Positions 8,726-17,537 are shown, numbered from the stretch's first letter. The stretch is 64,000 bases of DNA from Pseudoalteromonas sp. 0303 (GCF_013349995.1 NZ_JABVXF010000009.1:1-64000), one strand, 5' to 3'. The notes: generated by a model from the letters alone, not told the origin. Translations and numbers: made by a program.

Positions 8726-9796
8726 CTATTTACGTCGATTATTACTAACACCTAAAAAACGACGAATTCGAACACTTATGCGCCAAATTTTTTGCATGAT
8801 CATAAAGTAAATGAATGTAACAATGAGAAATGAAAAGAATGATAGCCAATCTGGTATACCAATAAGTTCAGCGAAGATACCTACAGACGCAAACACTATA
8901 GAGATAAAACAAATAAACATCAAAGCTTGTCGGCTAGAAAAACCCAACCTTAGTAATATATGATGTAAATGCTCTCGATCAGGCCTGAATGGTGAATGCC
9001 CCTTTTTTATACGTCTGCTGATTGTTGATACTGCATCAATAATAGGTACTGCAGCTAACCAAAGAGCAGTAATAGGGCTAAACGATGCTCCCTCTGGAGA
9101 CTGTGACCCCTCAAGTAATAACCAAATTACGGTAAAACCGATAACTGTACTTCCTGCATCGCCCATGAAAATTTTGAAACGTTGACCAAGAGGAATTCCT
9201 AAATTCATCAATATATAAGGCATAATTGCGAATACAATTACCATACAAAATGCGGCTAATGCATATTCAGAATTCAGGTAAAACAACAAACCCATCGAGC
9301 TGAATGTAATTGTTGCCAAAGCCCCTAATAAGCCATCTATTCCATCAACCATGTTAAAAGCGTTAATGGCTCCTACAACAGCAACAGCAGTTAATAGGTA
9401 ACCGAAATAAGAGATTTCAAGAGTGCCAAACCCAAAAACATTACCAACATGAGATAAAAATAAGTCACCAAAAGTCATCATTAAGATAGAAATAACTATT
9501 TGAAGTAACAACCTAAAACGGAAGCTAATATCATATAAGTCATCTAATACACCTACAAATAATAATGTACTTGCACAAAACAGATATAACAATGACGACG
9601 AAATAGTATGAGGAAAAATAAGCAAATACGAAAAAACAACAACAAATACAGCCAACCCACCCACTAGAGGGACAGAACCGCTATGGTGCTTTCTTGCATT
9701 TGGCTGATCTACCAAGTTTATAAGAATAGCAAATTTACGAAATACTAAGAGGCTCAAAAAAGAACATAGAACCAATGCAATAGTTGTAAGAATCAC
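8726..9796 (-). CDS. wecA: WecA-type undecaprenyl-phosphate GlcNAc-1-phosphate transferase
   Basis: This 356-residue membrane protein of the MraY/WecA family has about eleven helices. Visible family motifs are DQPNARKHHSGSVPLVGGLA at residues 34-53, FVGVLDDLYDISFRFRLL with the Asp-Asp pair, NAFNMVDGIDGLLG, KIFMGDAGSTVIGF and the cytoplasmic RPDREHLHHILLRLG loop. It would transfer GlcNAc-1-P (or a related HexNAc-1-P) to undecaprenyl phosphate, starting each repeat unit. The gene is first of a tight block running on to wzy, and a gap of about 400 bases lies in front of it, so it probably has its own promoter. A WecA-like locus enzyme other than the housekeeping copy is possible. Confidence 0.85.
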   Translation of the reverse strand: MILTTIALVLCSFLSLLVFRKFAILINLVDQPNARKHHSGSVPLVGGLAVFVVVFSYLLIFPHTISSSLLYLFCASTLLFVGVLDDLYDISFRFRLLLQIVISILMMTFGDLFLSHVGNVFGFGTLEISYFGYLLTAVAVVGAINAFNMVDGIDGLLGALATITFSSMGLLFYLNSEYALAAFCMVIVFAIMPYILMNLGIPLGQRFKIFMGDAGSTVIGFTVIWLLLEGSQSPEGASFSPITALWLAAVPIIDAVSTISRRIKKGHSPFRPDREHLHHILLRLGFSSRQALMFICFISIVFASVGIFAELIGIPDWLSFFSFLIVTFIYFMIMQKIWRISVRIRRFLGVSNNRRK

Positions 9797-10198
9797 AAAG
9801 AGCCAACCTCAATTAACATAAAAATCCCAAATCTATCCTTAAAAGCGAGCCTGTAATACAAATTGAAGTCGCATAATTTAACACACTTATGGCAGTAAGC
9901 TTAGTCAAAGGAAGAAAATTAACCAGTACTTTTGCTTCAAATAGTAATGCTTTTGTAATTAACCAAGTTTTAAGCATAAAAACTTAAAAATAAAGGAACA
10001 GAATGATATAAGAATATTAAGCTTCATACAAGAAGGATCCAATGAAATAACAAACCTACCCACAGAATAATGACCTTAATTGAACTCAGTATTAATTTTT
10101 ATGGCAAACCTCTTTAAGTTAAACAGTTTTTACTATCTGGCCGACTAAACTTTCATAGTAAAAAGCTACCTTTTTAGGGTTAACAGTAAAGAGGTTGT
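9797..10198. other. Gap of 402 bases; AT-rich, holds a nested inverted repeat
   Basis: No coding potential is seen on either strand. The side next to wecA (9797-9950) must hold its promoter, but no convincing -35/-10 pair stands out. The side next to the pyruvyl transferase stop (10107-10196) holds a nested inverted repeat, listed separately. No JUMPstart/ops motif was found. Confidence 0.6.
10107..10196. repeat. Nested inverted repeat downstream of the pyruvyl transferase gene
   Basis: Outer arms are AACCTCTTTA at 10107-10116 and TAAAGAGGTT at 10187-10196. A middle TTAA pair lies at 10119-10122 and 10180-10183. Inner arms are TTTTTACTAT at 10127-10136 and ATAGTAAAAA at 10155-10164. Together these give about 24 base pairs. 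The element begins three bases past the stop codon, so it would form in the 3' end of the transcript. It may be a terminator or a stabilising structure. Confidence 0.6.
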
Positions 10199-11347
10199 TT
10201 AGATAATCCCCTTGAAAATACGCTGCCACGTCTGTTCAGTTTCGTACTTATAAGACTTTGATATTTCGATTAAGGTAGAATGATATTTGTCACGACATTT
10301 AAAAACTTCTAAGAATAGTTTCTGTAGTGATTCTTGATCATGATTCTCTTTTAATAACATTGATTCACAACGATAGTCTTTAAAAAGCTCTTGGTATTTA
10401 TGGCTCCAGCCAGTAGCAATGCAAGGAACACCTTGCGATAAAGCGCTCACACAACCATGAAACCTTGAGCTAACTACCATTTTCGCTAATGAAATTATAG
10501 CTTTAACTTCGAGAGCATTAGATGGCTCAATAACCTCGATAGCAAATGAAAAGTTGCTCTTTAATCTTTCACATAGAGCTTTGTCTTCTTTTCCACTATG
10601 ATTAAGAAGAATAACATTTTCACCCTTGCTATAGGCTAGCTCAGCTATTGTCTTAAACGTCTTTTCATAATTTTTATGCCACCACGTTTGTTTGTTTTTT
10701 GAGCTTAGCATTTTAGAGTTAGGTATTAAGACTATTGAATTTTCATATTCCTTTAATTTAATAGAGCTGACAGGCTCAATTAGGTTTGTAAAATCAGGTG
10801 ACTTATAGACATGCTGTTGATCTCGAACTAGCTTAACCACATTATTATAAGAAGGAAGCTCACGCGCAAACACCAAGGTTGCATTTTCAAAAGCTATTTT
10901 TGCATGTTTTTTATTCGCAGCCCTAGTAAAAGGGCCAAGAGACTGAGGCATAAAAATATATTTTTTCCCTTTTTTCTTAAACCTTTTTACCTCACTGGAT
11001 GTTTGTTTGAGTATTGTATCAGACCATTGGTCACCATAACTAAAGCCTGATGCATCTAACAAAACGTCAACATCAGCCTCTGATACTATTCCAAACCTAT
11101 TTTTTAAATATAATCGGAATTTTTTAGGAAAAAGATAAAAAACAAAATTAAGGTCTAAAACATTCTTTTTTAAGCTAATCTTTTGGTAAGCATCTACTTT
11201 AACTCTTTCTGAATAGGGTGAATTAACATTGTGTTCTAAACAAAGTTCAAAGTTTGGAAACTCATTTTTTAACTTGAAAAGAATAGCTTGAAGCATGAGT
11301 TCTGCACCTTTATTTTCAAACTGCACACCTTTAATTTCAATCATCAT
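10199..11347 (-). CDS. Polysaccharide pyruvyl transferase family protein
   Basis: The 382-residue protein matches the CsaB/WcaK family: IEIKGVQFENKGAELMLQAIL at the N-terminus, DVLLDASGFSYGDQWS (near residue 117), FMPQSLGPF, and the C-terminal SSRFHGCVSALSQGVPCIATGWSHKYQELF. Members move pyruvate from phosphoenolpyruvate onto a sugar as a ketal, giving an acidic substituent on exopolysaccharide. The start (ATG-ATG) overlaps the sulfotransferase gene end by 11 bases, which suggests translational coupling. It is the last gene before the 400-base gap. Some family members have other roles, so substrate is inferred from context. Confidence 0.85.
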   Translation of the reverse strand: MMIEIKGVQFENKGAELMLQAILFKLKNEFPNFELCLEHNVNSPYSERVKVDAYQKISLKKNVLDLNFVFYLFPKKFRLYLKNRFGIVSEADVDVLLDASGFSYGDQWSDTILKQTSSEVKRFKKKGKKYIFMPQSLGPFTRAANKKHAKIAFENATLVFARELPSYNNVVKLVRDQQHVYKSPDFTNLIEPVSSIKLKEYENSIVLIPNSKMLSSKNKQTWWHKNYEKTFKTIAELAYSKGENVILLNHSGKEDKALCERLKSNFSFAIEVIEPSNALEVKAIISLAKMVVSSRFHGCVSALSQGVPCIATGWSHKYQELFKDYRCESMLLKENHDQESLQKLFLEVFKCRDKYHSTLIEISKSYKYETEQTWQRIFKGII

Positions 11348-12299
11348 CGTAATTTTTATATCCGTAAAACCCTAACTCATAAGCTTGTAAAGTAATTAAG
11401 TACTCTTTTTCTAATTTATTGTTGCGAATTCTATCTATTAATTGATGTTTGTTACGCTTTGTAGAAAAAGAACCAAGATTGGCACTTTGACTATCGCTGA
11501 ACGATTCCACAATATAATCTGTTAATTCTTTCATGTTATCGATGGATAAAAAATCAGCTATTTTTTTTAGCTCAGCCTGTGTATCAAGTATTAAGTTCTC
11601 ATAACTAACTTGTATACAGTCACTTAACTTTAATGATGGTTCAACTATTGCACTTATTACCCCTTGTAAAAACCCCATTTGATAGAAAAAGCACTGCTCA
11701 AAGAGATCATCTTTGATTACTTTTAGCTTTTCTAGCGTTTGAAGGTCAAACCTACGACTGAAAAGCTCTTCCGAACGCCAGTTTAGCGCATCAAAGCTTT
11801 TAGCTATTGCGTAAGGACAACGCTCTAAATAAATAACTTTAATGTCGAACTTGCCTTGAAAATAATCGAGGCAAAGTGGGTTTATTTCTTTAATTAGTAA
11901 CTTTCTTTTTATCGTTGGATCTAACCAATCATTTTTATTATGGAGCACACTATTAAAGTAGTTTAATTTAGCCGTGAAAGCATTCGTTACAGCTTGGTCA
12001 TGTGCAGTATGATTCAAGCATTTATCTGGTATGAAAAAGGAAACTGGCTCGAAAGCAGATTTCATATATACACTAGTGATTGGTTCACGCAAATATCTAA
12101 TTGAACGACTCTGTGCGAGCACTTCACCAAGCCAACTTGAGCCGCTTCTTGGCATCGAAAGAAGCAATACCGGTTTATCTTCTATCGCAAAGTTACGATT
12201 CCAATTTGTCCAAAGGCGAGGGTTCTTTAATAACGCATTGAGCTTCAAAACTAAATGTCTATATTTATGTGGGAATATAGATAAAACCTGTTTTTCCAT
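11337..12299 (-). CDS. Sulfotransferase family protein
   Basis: The protein carries the 5'-phosphosulfate-binding loop VLLLSMPRSGSSWLGEVLA (about residues 45-60), then a helix-rich body with IKVIYLERCPYAIAKSFDALNW as the probable 3'-phosphate-binding strand (the usual R-P-x-A-x-S region) and a KRNKH tail region. It would move sulfate from PAPS to a sugar hydroxyl. I chose the ATG at 12297-12299 (320 residues) because it shares a base with the stop of the preceding gene (TGATG), a common coupling form; an upstream ATG at 12317 adds six residues. Sulfated exopolymers are typical of marine bacteria. The acceptor may be the polysaccharide or, less likely, a glycan on the nearby surface-layer protein. 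Confidence 0.82.
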   Translation of the reverse strand: MEKQVLSIFPHKYRHLVLKLNALLKNPRLWTNWNRNFAIEDKPVLLLSMPRSGSSWLGEVLAQSRSIRYLREPITSVYMKSAFEPVSFFIPDKCLNHTAHDQAVTNAFTAKLNYFNSVLHNKNDWLDPTIKRKLLIKEINPLCLDYFQGKFDIKVIYLERCPYAIAKSFDALNWRSEELFSRRFDLQTLEKLKVIKDDLFEQCFFYQMGFLQGVISAIVEPSLKLSDCIQVSYENLILDTQAELKKIADFLSIDNMKELTDYIVESFSDSQSANLGSFSTKRNKHQLIDRIRNNKLEKEYLITLQAYELGFYGYKNYDDD

Positions 12300-13906
12300 C
12301 ACTTCGTATTTCCGCATAAATAAATAAGCTGCTTAGCTAGTGTTACTGAGCTATCCAGTGATAATGCCTTTTTAGACCACCCGGAAGCAAAGCCGCATTC
12401 GTTCATCCTGTAGTAGACAAGAGCCAAGTGAGCATATGTGACAGCTTGTAATTTTGGCCTTGTTTTGGTTGCCCTGATTGCTTTATGACCTAACTTTAAA
12501 GCATCTTTATAATATTTTAGATCAATGAGAATTGTAAGTAAGCCAACTAAATTCGACTGCCTAATTATACCTTTTTTTAAGTCATCATTATATGCTTTCA
12601 AAAAAAGTTCTAAAGCTTCCTTTTTTTCTCCTGCTTTAGCAAGCTCCTTAGCGTAACTGCTCATCGCTCGTGAGCTACCTGGATTAACTTCATACTCGTT
12701 TTTATAAAAGTCATATGGCTTTTGCCATAGCATCACTCTGTTTGCTGTTAAGTATGAAAATAAGGCAAAAATTATCAAAAGCATTTTCAGCTTTAGTATC
12801 TCTTTTATATTTACCTTATCAAAAAAGATATTAAACAAAGTAAAGAATATAAAAATCAAAGAAGCTGATGGTAAGTACATCCTATGTTCAAAATACAGAT
12901 CTTGTATTGGAATAAAGCTAGACTCTACTGACATAGAAAAGTAAAAAAACATCAATGCTAGTATCAAGTTCAAATTATTCTTTTTCTTGGCTATGTAAAT
13001 AACAGTAGAAATAAAAAAAGTATGGAACACTAATGAAATATAAAAAATTAATGAACCAAACTTAACCAGGGCCACGCTCGATTCAAGTGTTAAGTTTATT
13101 GGTATCAATAATTTAGAAATATAAATAATTATTATATATAATTGTGTTGAAAAGTAATCAACTCTTGAGTAAGAGTTAGTTTCTCTTGTTAACGTATCTA
13201 TCTTGCCTAATAATTCAGGTGAAAAGTAAAGTGATAGAATGATTGCTGTTATCATTAGGGCAAAGAGCAGTATAGCCCTCTTACTTTTACTAACAATAAA
13301 TATAGCCACAGTTAAATAAATTGGAAAAAAAGCGGCACTTTGTTTACTAAATAGCGCTAACAAAAAGAATATAGCAATCATAGTAAAATAAAAAATACTA
13401 CGACACCAAAAGCTAGTTTCTTTTAGCTTACTTTTCCCATTAACTTGCCAATAACGTAAAAATAAAATAAATGAGATAAAACTTAACAATAACCAAAATG
13501 TAGCTACTAGTGTAAAACGCTGACTAATATAAACAACAGCTTGGCTATTTAATGGGTGAATTGCCCATACGACCACGACAAATAAAGAAAGCCACCTATT
13601 AACATTTAATAAATGCAATAATAAATATATAAGCAGTGTGTTTAGAATATGAATTGAGATGGAAACACTATGTATTGCAAATAAGCTCCCGTTATAGTGC
13701 TTACTTATAAAAAAGGACTTTAAGCCTACGTATCGTAATTGCAACCATCTAAAAAAATCAAAAGGCACGTCTAAGTTGTATGCTTGGTATAATACAACCC
13801 TATCATCTAAATAATTAGGAACAGAAAGGCTTAAACAATAAATTAAAATAATAGTAAGCGTTAAAATAAAAACAAATAGCCGATATTTATAATCAGTTTT
13901 ACTCAT
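12299..13906 (-). CDS. Polytopic GT-C/TMTC-like membrane protein with C-terminal TPR repeats
   Basis: From the chosen start (MSKTDYK, at 13906) the protein has 535 residues. About ten to eleven membrane helices come first. LDDRVVLYQ lies in the first external loop, and WAIHPLNSQAVVYISQR lies further on, recalling the HP...QAV..I..R loop of bacterial and animal TMTC-type glycosyltransferases. From about residue 410 it has TPR-like helices (SSRAMSSYAKELAKAGEKKEALELFLKAY and further units). Such proteins transfer sugars from lipid carriers to proteins or glycans. The gene lies between the S-layer-like gene and the sulfotransferase. An earlier in-frame ATG at 13942 was rejected because it falls inside a terminator hairpin. 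The transferase role is inferred. Confidence 0.65.
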   Translation of the reverse strand: MSKTDYKYRLFVFILTLTIILIYCLSLSVPNYLDDRVVLYQAYNLDVPFDFFRWLQLRYVGLKSFFISKHYNGSLFAIHSVSISIHILNTLLIYLLLHLLNVNRWLSLFVVVVWAIHPLNSQAVVYISQRFTLVATFWLLLSFISFILFLRYWQVNGKSKLKETSFWCRSIFYFTMIAIFFLLALFSKQSAAFFPIYLTVAIFIVSKSKRAILLFALMITAIILSLYFSPELLGKIDTLTRETNSYSRVDYFSTQLYIIIIYISKLLIPINLTLESSVALVKFGSLIFYISLVFHTFFISTVIYIAKKKNNLNLILALMFFYFSMSVESSFIPIQDLYFEHRMYLPSASLIFIFFTLFNIFFDKVNIKEILKLKMLLIIFALFSYLTANRVMLWQKPYDFYKNEYEVNPGSSRAMSSYAKELAKAGEKKEALELFLKAYNDDLKKGIIRQSNLVGLLTILIDLKYYKDALKLGHKAIRATKTRPKLQAVTYAHLALVYYRMNECGFASGWSKKALSLDSSVTLAKQLIYLCGNTK

Positions 13907-13929
13907 TGACAGCCTTTTATAAATCAAAA

Positions 13930-13954
13930 AAAAACGAGGCATAAGCCTCGTTTT
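13930..13954 (-). terminator. Rho-independent terminator of the S-layer-like gene
   Basis: The arms AAAACGAGGC (13930-13939) and GCCTCGTTTT (13944-13953) form a ten-base stem with a short loop. On the minus strand it is followed by eight to nine T residues. It lies 15 bases beyond the stop codon and separates the highly expressed surface gene from the following genes. Confidence 0.9.
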
Positions 13955-13968
13955 TAACTATACAAAAA

Positions 13969-15351
13969 TTATCGAAGGTTGTTGTTACCTTCTTTACCTT
14001 TGTATTGATCATTGATGATAACACCACGGTCAAGCTCTTCTTTGTGCTTGTACGCAGCGTAAACACTGATGTCTTCATCTGGTGCGTTAACAACGATATC
14101 TACAGAAAGTTTACCACTGTCGAAACCTTCAGCTTGAAGAGCTGCAGTCATAAGACCTGCAACCTTAACCATTTCTTTTGGACCAATGCTTGTTAGCATC
14201 ACGTTATCTAACCAAACTTTACCATCTTCACCGATAGCAGTAACAAATACATCACCTGCTTGCATACCGTGGTTTGTAACGTAGATGATTTGCTGAAGCT
14301 TACGTTCTGTAACCGCTTTTTGTACATTATCATAAGGTACATATGGTAGGTTGATGTTTGCGCCATTCAGCTCCCACTCACCAGCGTATAGGTCGCTAGC
14401 TACAGTTTCTTCAACTGTATCAGATTTAGAATCAACGTATTCTTGTACACCATCAATAAAGAATGTTTGGCTTTCAAGAGATACATTATCTAAAGAAGTA
14501 AATTCAATAGTATCTGTTGTAAAGTCAGGACCATACGTTAAAGTAAGTGCGTCTTTAGCAGCGCTAAGAGTAGGAGTCGCGCCATATACAGACGTAAACT
14601 GAGAACTCGTTAAACCTGTGAAATCACCTTTGATTGTAAGAGTTACATCTTGCTCAGTAACTTTATTTACCCAAGTATCTAAAGTTGCTTCTGGGATCTG
14701 AGGGTGGTTAATAACTAAAGTGTCAGTAGCACCACCAGTGAACAATTGACGCATTTGAGTTACATCGATAACTGCGTCAAAACGTACAGGACCAGTTGTA
14801 ACGTCTAAAATCTGATCTTTAACTTCAGCAATTGCTTGTTCACCTGGATCAAACTCACCAATAACATCAGCAATACCATTTGCTCGTGCAATGCTCTTTA
14901 TTTTAATAGTTTGGCCAGCGTCTAATGCAACAACAGCTGCACCATCAACATTTAATGTACCAAAAGTTGCCTTAGCACTACTCACGCCGTTTTCAGAAAA
15001 AGAAGTATCAACATTGGTTACACGATAAATGGCTTCTGAACCACCACTAAGCAAACCAAATGTTACACTGTTGCTGGCACCAACAGAACCAACATAAGCT
15101 GTTACTGTACTAGGAAAGTTTACGAATGAATCTGGTAATGCTCCACCCGAAAGTGAAAAAGTTAAAAGATCCCCGTTCGCATATTCTTTCTCTAGCTGTA
15201 GTTTTACTGCTTGAGACGTTGTAATCTTTCCTACACTGACAGTACCTTGCTTAGAATAAGTTGTAGTTAGGTCGTTGAAATCTGCTGCCTGTACGCCGCA
15301 AACTGCAGCTACAGAAGCAGCTACTAGCGTAGACTTCAATAGTTTTTTCAT
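13969..15351 (-). CDS. slr4: Exported surface protein, probable S-layer protein of the Slr4 type
   Basis: The start MKKLLKSTLVAAS at 15351 has a good ribosome site (GGAGA) and gives 460 residues, with a signal peptide cut near GVQA-ADF (about residue 23). The mature protein is acidic, rich in Thr, Val, Gly and Ser, almost free of Cys, and looks like beta-strand repeats followed by a C-terminal domain (IIYVTNHGMQAGDVF, WLDNVMLTSIGPKEM). Slr4, as I recall it, is a 460-residue-class S-layer protein of marine Pseudoalteromonas with beta-rich structure. I cannot align it here. The separate promoter, 5' hairpin and strong terminator suggest high expression. Position right after gspD suggests that the T2SS exports it. 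It could instead be another matrix or surface protein. Confidence 0.6.
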   Translation of the reverse strand: MKKLLKSTLVAASVAAVCGVQAADFNDLTTTYSKQGTVSVGKITTSQAVKLQLEKEYANGDLLTFSLSGGALPDSFVNFPSTVTAYVGSVGASNSVTFGLLSGGSEAIYRVTNVDTSFSENGVSSAKATFGTLNVDGAAVVALDAGQTIKIKSIARANGIADVIGEFDPGEQAIAEVKDQILDVTTGPVRFDAVIDVTQMRQLFTGGATDTLVINHPQIPEATLDTWVNKVTEQDVTLTIKGDFTGLTSSQFTSVYGATPTLSAAKDALTLTYGPDFTTDTIEFTSLDNVSLESQTFFIDGVQEYVDSKSDTVEETVASDLYAGEWELNGANINLPYVPYDNVQKAVTERKLQQIIYVTNHGMQAGDVFVTAIGEDGKVWLDNVMLTSIGPKEMVKVAGLMTAALQAEGFDSGKLSVDIVVNAPDEDISVYAAYKHKEELDRGVIINDQYKGKEGNNNLR

Positions 15352-15363
15352 TTTATATCTCCA

Positions 15364-15377
15364 AGTTTCATGAAACT
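15364..15377 (-). promoter_or_regulatory. Perfect palindrome in the 5' leader of the S-layer-like gene
   Basis: AGTTTCATGAAACT is a perfect 14-base palindrome 12 bases upstream of the start codon and adjacent to the ribosome site. In RNA it would form a small hairpin just before the GGAG, a place where structures often protect abundant mRNAs or tune initiation. A DNA operator is also possible. Confidence 0.45.
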
Positions 15378-15447
15378 GGAATTCGGCTGGAGACCTCATT
15401 CCATTGTTTTCCTTAAACGAGCAAAAGCTCAGTTGTAAAGCATGTTA

Positions 15448-15476
15448 ATTGTTTATGAGTTTTTATTGTTTGTCAA
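15448..15476 (-). promoter_or_regulatory. Candidate sigma-70 promoter of the S-layer-like gene
   Basis: On the minus strand a perfect -35 box TTGACA (complement of 15471-15476) is followed by a 17-base spacer and a weak -10 AACAAT (complement of 15448-15453). Transcription would start about 90 bases before the start codon, leaving a leader that contains the palindrome at 15364-15377. Confidence 0.5.
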
Positions 15477-15500
15477 CCCATTAGGTTTGTCATTTTGTAA

Positions 15501-17534
15501 TCAGAAATCAATATTTTCAACCCCTTTTTTAAAGTTTTCTTTTATGTTGATCCATTGATTCTGATCATATATAACTCTTGGTGTTACAAGTATAACTAAC
15601 TCTGTTTTACTTTTAGCATTACTTTTACCTTTAAATAAGTTACCAATCAAAGGGATATCCCCTAAAACTGGAACCTGTGTATCTATATCTGAATTGTTTT
15701 CAGAGATCAAGCCCCCAAGTAAAATAGTGCTACCACTGTTTGCAACAACTTCTGTTTTAATTTCGCGATTTAAAATCGATTGATCACTACCTGCGACTTG
15801 GTTTGAAATTTTTTGTTCAATTTCCATTATGACCACCCCTTCAGTGTTGATCGTTGGGGTAACCGCTAGTGTAACACCTGTTTGTCGACGCTGTACATTA
15901 GTTCGTACTACATTTGTTTCATCATTTGTATCTGTAGAAGTTACAATAGGGATTTCATCACCAACAGTTATTGTAGCAGCAGTGCCGTCTCTAACTAATA
16001 ATGTTGGGTTTGACAGAATGTTAACAAGATTATTGCGTTGTATAAACTTTGCTTGTAAAGAACTAACTGAACCCGCTATGTTTAATACCCCACCGGCAAT
16101 GTCATTTAGCCCTAACGCTCCTTGAGTAGATAGCGTGAATTTACCATCTTCTAAAAAGTATTCAACGCCATACTCAAACTCATCGCGTAATGTCACTTCT
16201 GCTATCGTTGCTTCTAGCAAGATTTGTTTTGGCATTACATCAAGGTTCTTAATTAGAGGTAAAATGGCCTGGTATTCACGACCTGTTGAATGAACAATAA
16301 CAAAATTAGCACGCTTATCTATAACTATATTAATTTCTTCATTACCCATCCTTTTGTTATTTTTATTCAAGTCAACTTTGTTAGCTACAGCTGACTGTGT
16401 ATCTCTTGATGTGTTACCTGCTTTATTTGATGTATTAGCTAAATTTCCAAATAAAGGTGCTAAGCTTTCACCTAAGTCTTGAGCTCTTGCAAACTTAGGT
16501 CGGTAAATGAAGTATTGTTTAGTATCACCAGAAGGGGCTTTGTCTAACTTTTTAGCCCAAAACTCAACTCTATCTAAAAACTCTTGCTCGCTTGCGAAAA
16601 TAGCGACAGCACCAATTTGATGAAGTGGAATTAAAGCTAAATTGCGCTGTCCGCTTACTTTCATTCCTGTTGGCACTCCCTCACTATCAAGTAGTTCTTT
16701 TACTGTTTTTATGAACTCTTCAATCGGAATATAGTTTAATTGTAAAAAGCCGATATGCTTTCCTTGATGGGCAGGCCTATCTAAAATATCTATTAGGTCA
16801 ATAACCTGTAACACTTCATCTCTCATACCTTTAACAAATACAGTACTTTGCTCAGGGTCAGCGCTAACTTGGGCCTTAGAAAGCTGTTTTATTGTTCGCT
16901 CTAAACTTATATTAACACCATATTTTAAGGGTATAATTTGTAATATCTCACCATTATAAGCAGGCACAGATTCTGCTGTTCGACCTACATTTGATATTAT
17001 CTTACTGTTCTTTTTTGCAATCTGATAAACATAAAAAGTATCATCTTTAAATTCAATGTCGATTCCTTTCTCAGACAGAATCTGTTTAGTATTGATGTAT
17101 AACATCCTTGATGAAATAGCATTATTGATGTTTAACGTAATCGTTTCATTTGACTTAGTAATTTTATCTTCAATTACATAGTTTGCCTTTAAAACCTCTC
17201 CAAAAACCTGATGAATAAACTCTTCAACTTTTAGGCTGTCGAATGCTGCCAGCACTTCATCATTGTTTTTAAACTGTATGACATCCTTCGCATGCGTGTT
17301 TTTGTGTTCAGCTCTAGCAATACTTCCTACATCTTCTATTTTTGTAGGTTTGATAGTATCTTCATATTCTGTGAAAGAGCTATCTTGTTCATCTACCGAC
17401 TGTTCATGTAATAAAGCTGACTTTTTAATAACGTATGGCGTTTGCTCTGTTGAAGCACAACTTATCAATGTTAACGTCAATAACGTTATAGACATACTAC
17501 GAACACAATGTACTTTGTTCAATCTTGTAGACAT
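15501..17534 (-). CDS. gspD: Type II secretion outer-membrane secretin GspD, with lipobox
   Basis: This 677-residue secretin has N-terminal N0/N1-type ring domains (about residues 80-350; LKVEEFIHQVFGEVLKANYVIED and IIPLKYGVNISLERTIKQLS). A linker rich in Asn/Lys follows, then the secretin core (about 400-660) with VPVLGDIPLIGNLFKGKS and LVILVTPRVIYD. The N-terminus ends in LTLISCAS, a lipobox with Cys at about residue 26 and no Asp at +2, so the protein may be a lipidated, self-piloting secretin. It would form the outer-membrane gate of the T2SS. It is the last gene of the gsp operon, four bases after gspC. No pilotin gene is seen nearby. Confidence 0.88.
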   Translation of the reverse strand: MSTRLNKVHCVRSMSITLLTLTLISCASTEQTPYVIKKSALLHEQSVDEQDSSFTEYEDTIKPTKIEDVGSIARAEHKNTHAKDVIQFKNNDEVLAAFDSLKVEEFIHQVFGEVLKANYVIEDKITKSNETITLNINNAISSRMLYINTKQILSEKGIDIEFKDDTFYVYQIAKKNSKIISNVGRTAESVPAYNGEILQIIPLKYGVNISLERTIKQLSKAQVSADPEQSTVFVKGMRDEVLQVIDLIDILDRPAHQGKHIGFLQLNYIPIEEFIKTVKELLDSEGVPTGMKVSGQRNLALIPLHQIGAVAIFASEQEFLDRVEFWAKKLDKAPSGDTKQYFIYRPKFARAQDLGESLAPLFGNLANTSNKAGNTSRDTQSAVANKVDLNKNNKRMGNEEINIVIDKRANFVIVHSTGREYQAILPLIKNLDVMPKQILLEATIAEVTLRDEFEYGVEYFLEDGKFTLSTQGALGLNDIAGGVLNIAGSVSSLQAKFIQRNNLVNILSNPTLLVRDGTAATITVGDEIPIVTSTDTNDETNVVRTNVQRRQTGVTLAVTPTINTEGVVIMEIEQKISNQVAGSDQSILNREIKTEVVANSGSTILLGGLISENNSDIDTQVPVLGDIPLIGNLFKGKSNAKSKTELVILVTPRVIYDQNQWINIKENFKKGVENIDF

Positions 17535-17537
17535 TTT

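Noticed and set aside
9797-10106. JUMPstart/ops element for RfaH
   Set aside because: No GGCGGTAG-like core was found on the minus strand in this gap.
10107-10196. Riboswitch
   Set aside because: It lies after a stop codon and not before a start, and no known riboswitch core is recognised.
13907-13942. Upstream start for the TPR membrane protein
   Set aside because: The added twelve codons fall within the terminator of the previous gene; MSKTDYK at 13906 is the better start.
15352-15399. Upstream start (MRSPAEF) for the S-layer-like gene
   Set aside because: It would put 16 residues in front of a classical signal peptide and overlap the leader palindrome; the ATG at 15351 has the ribosome site.
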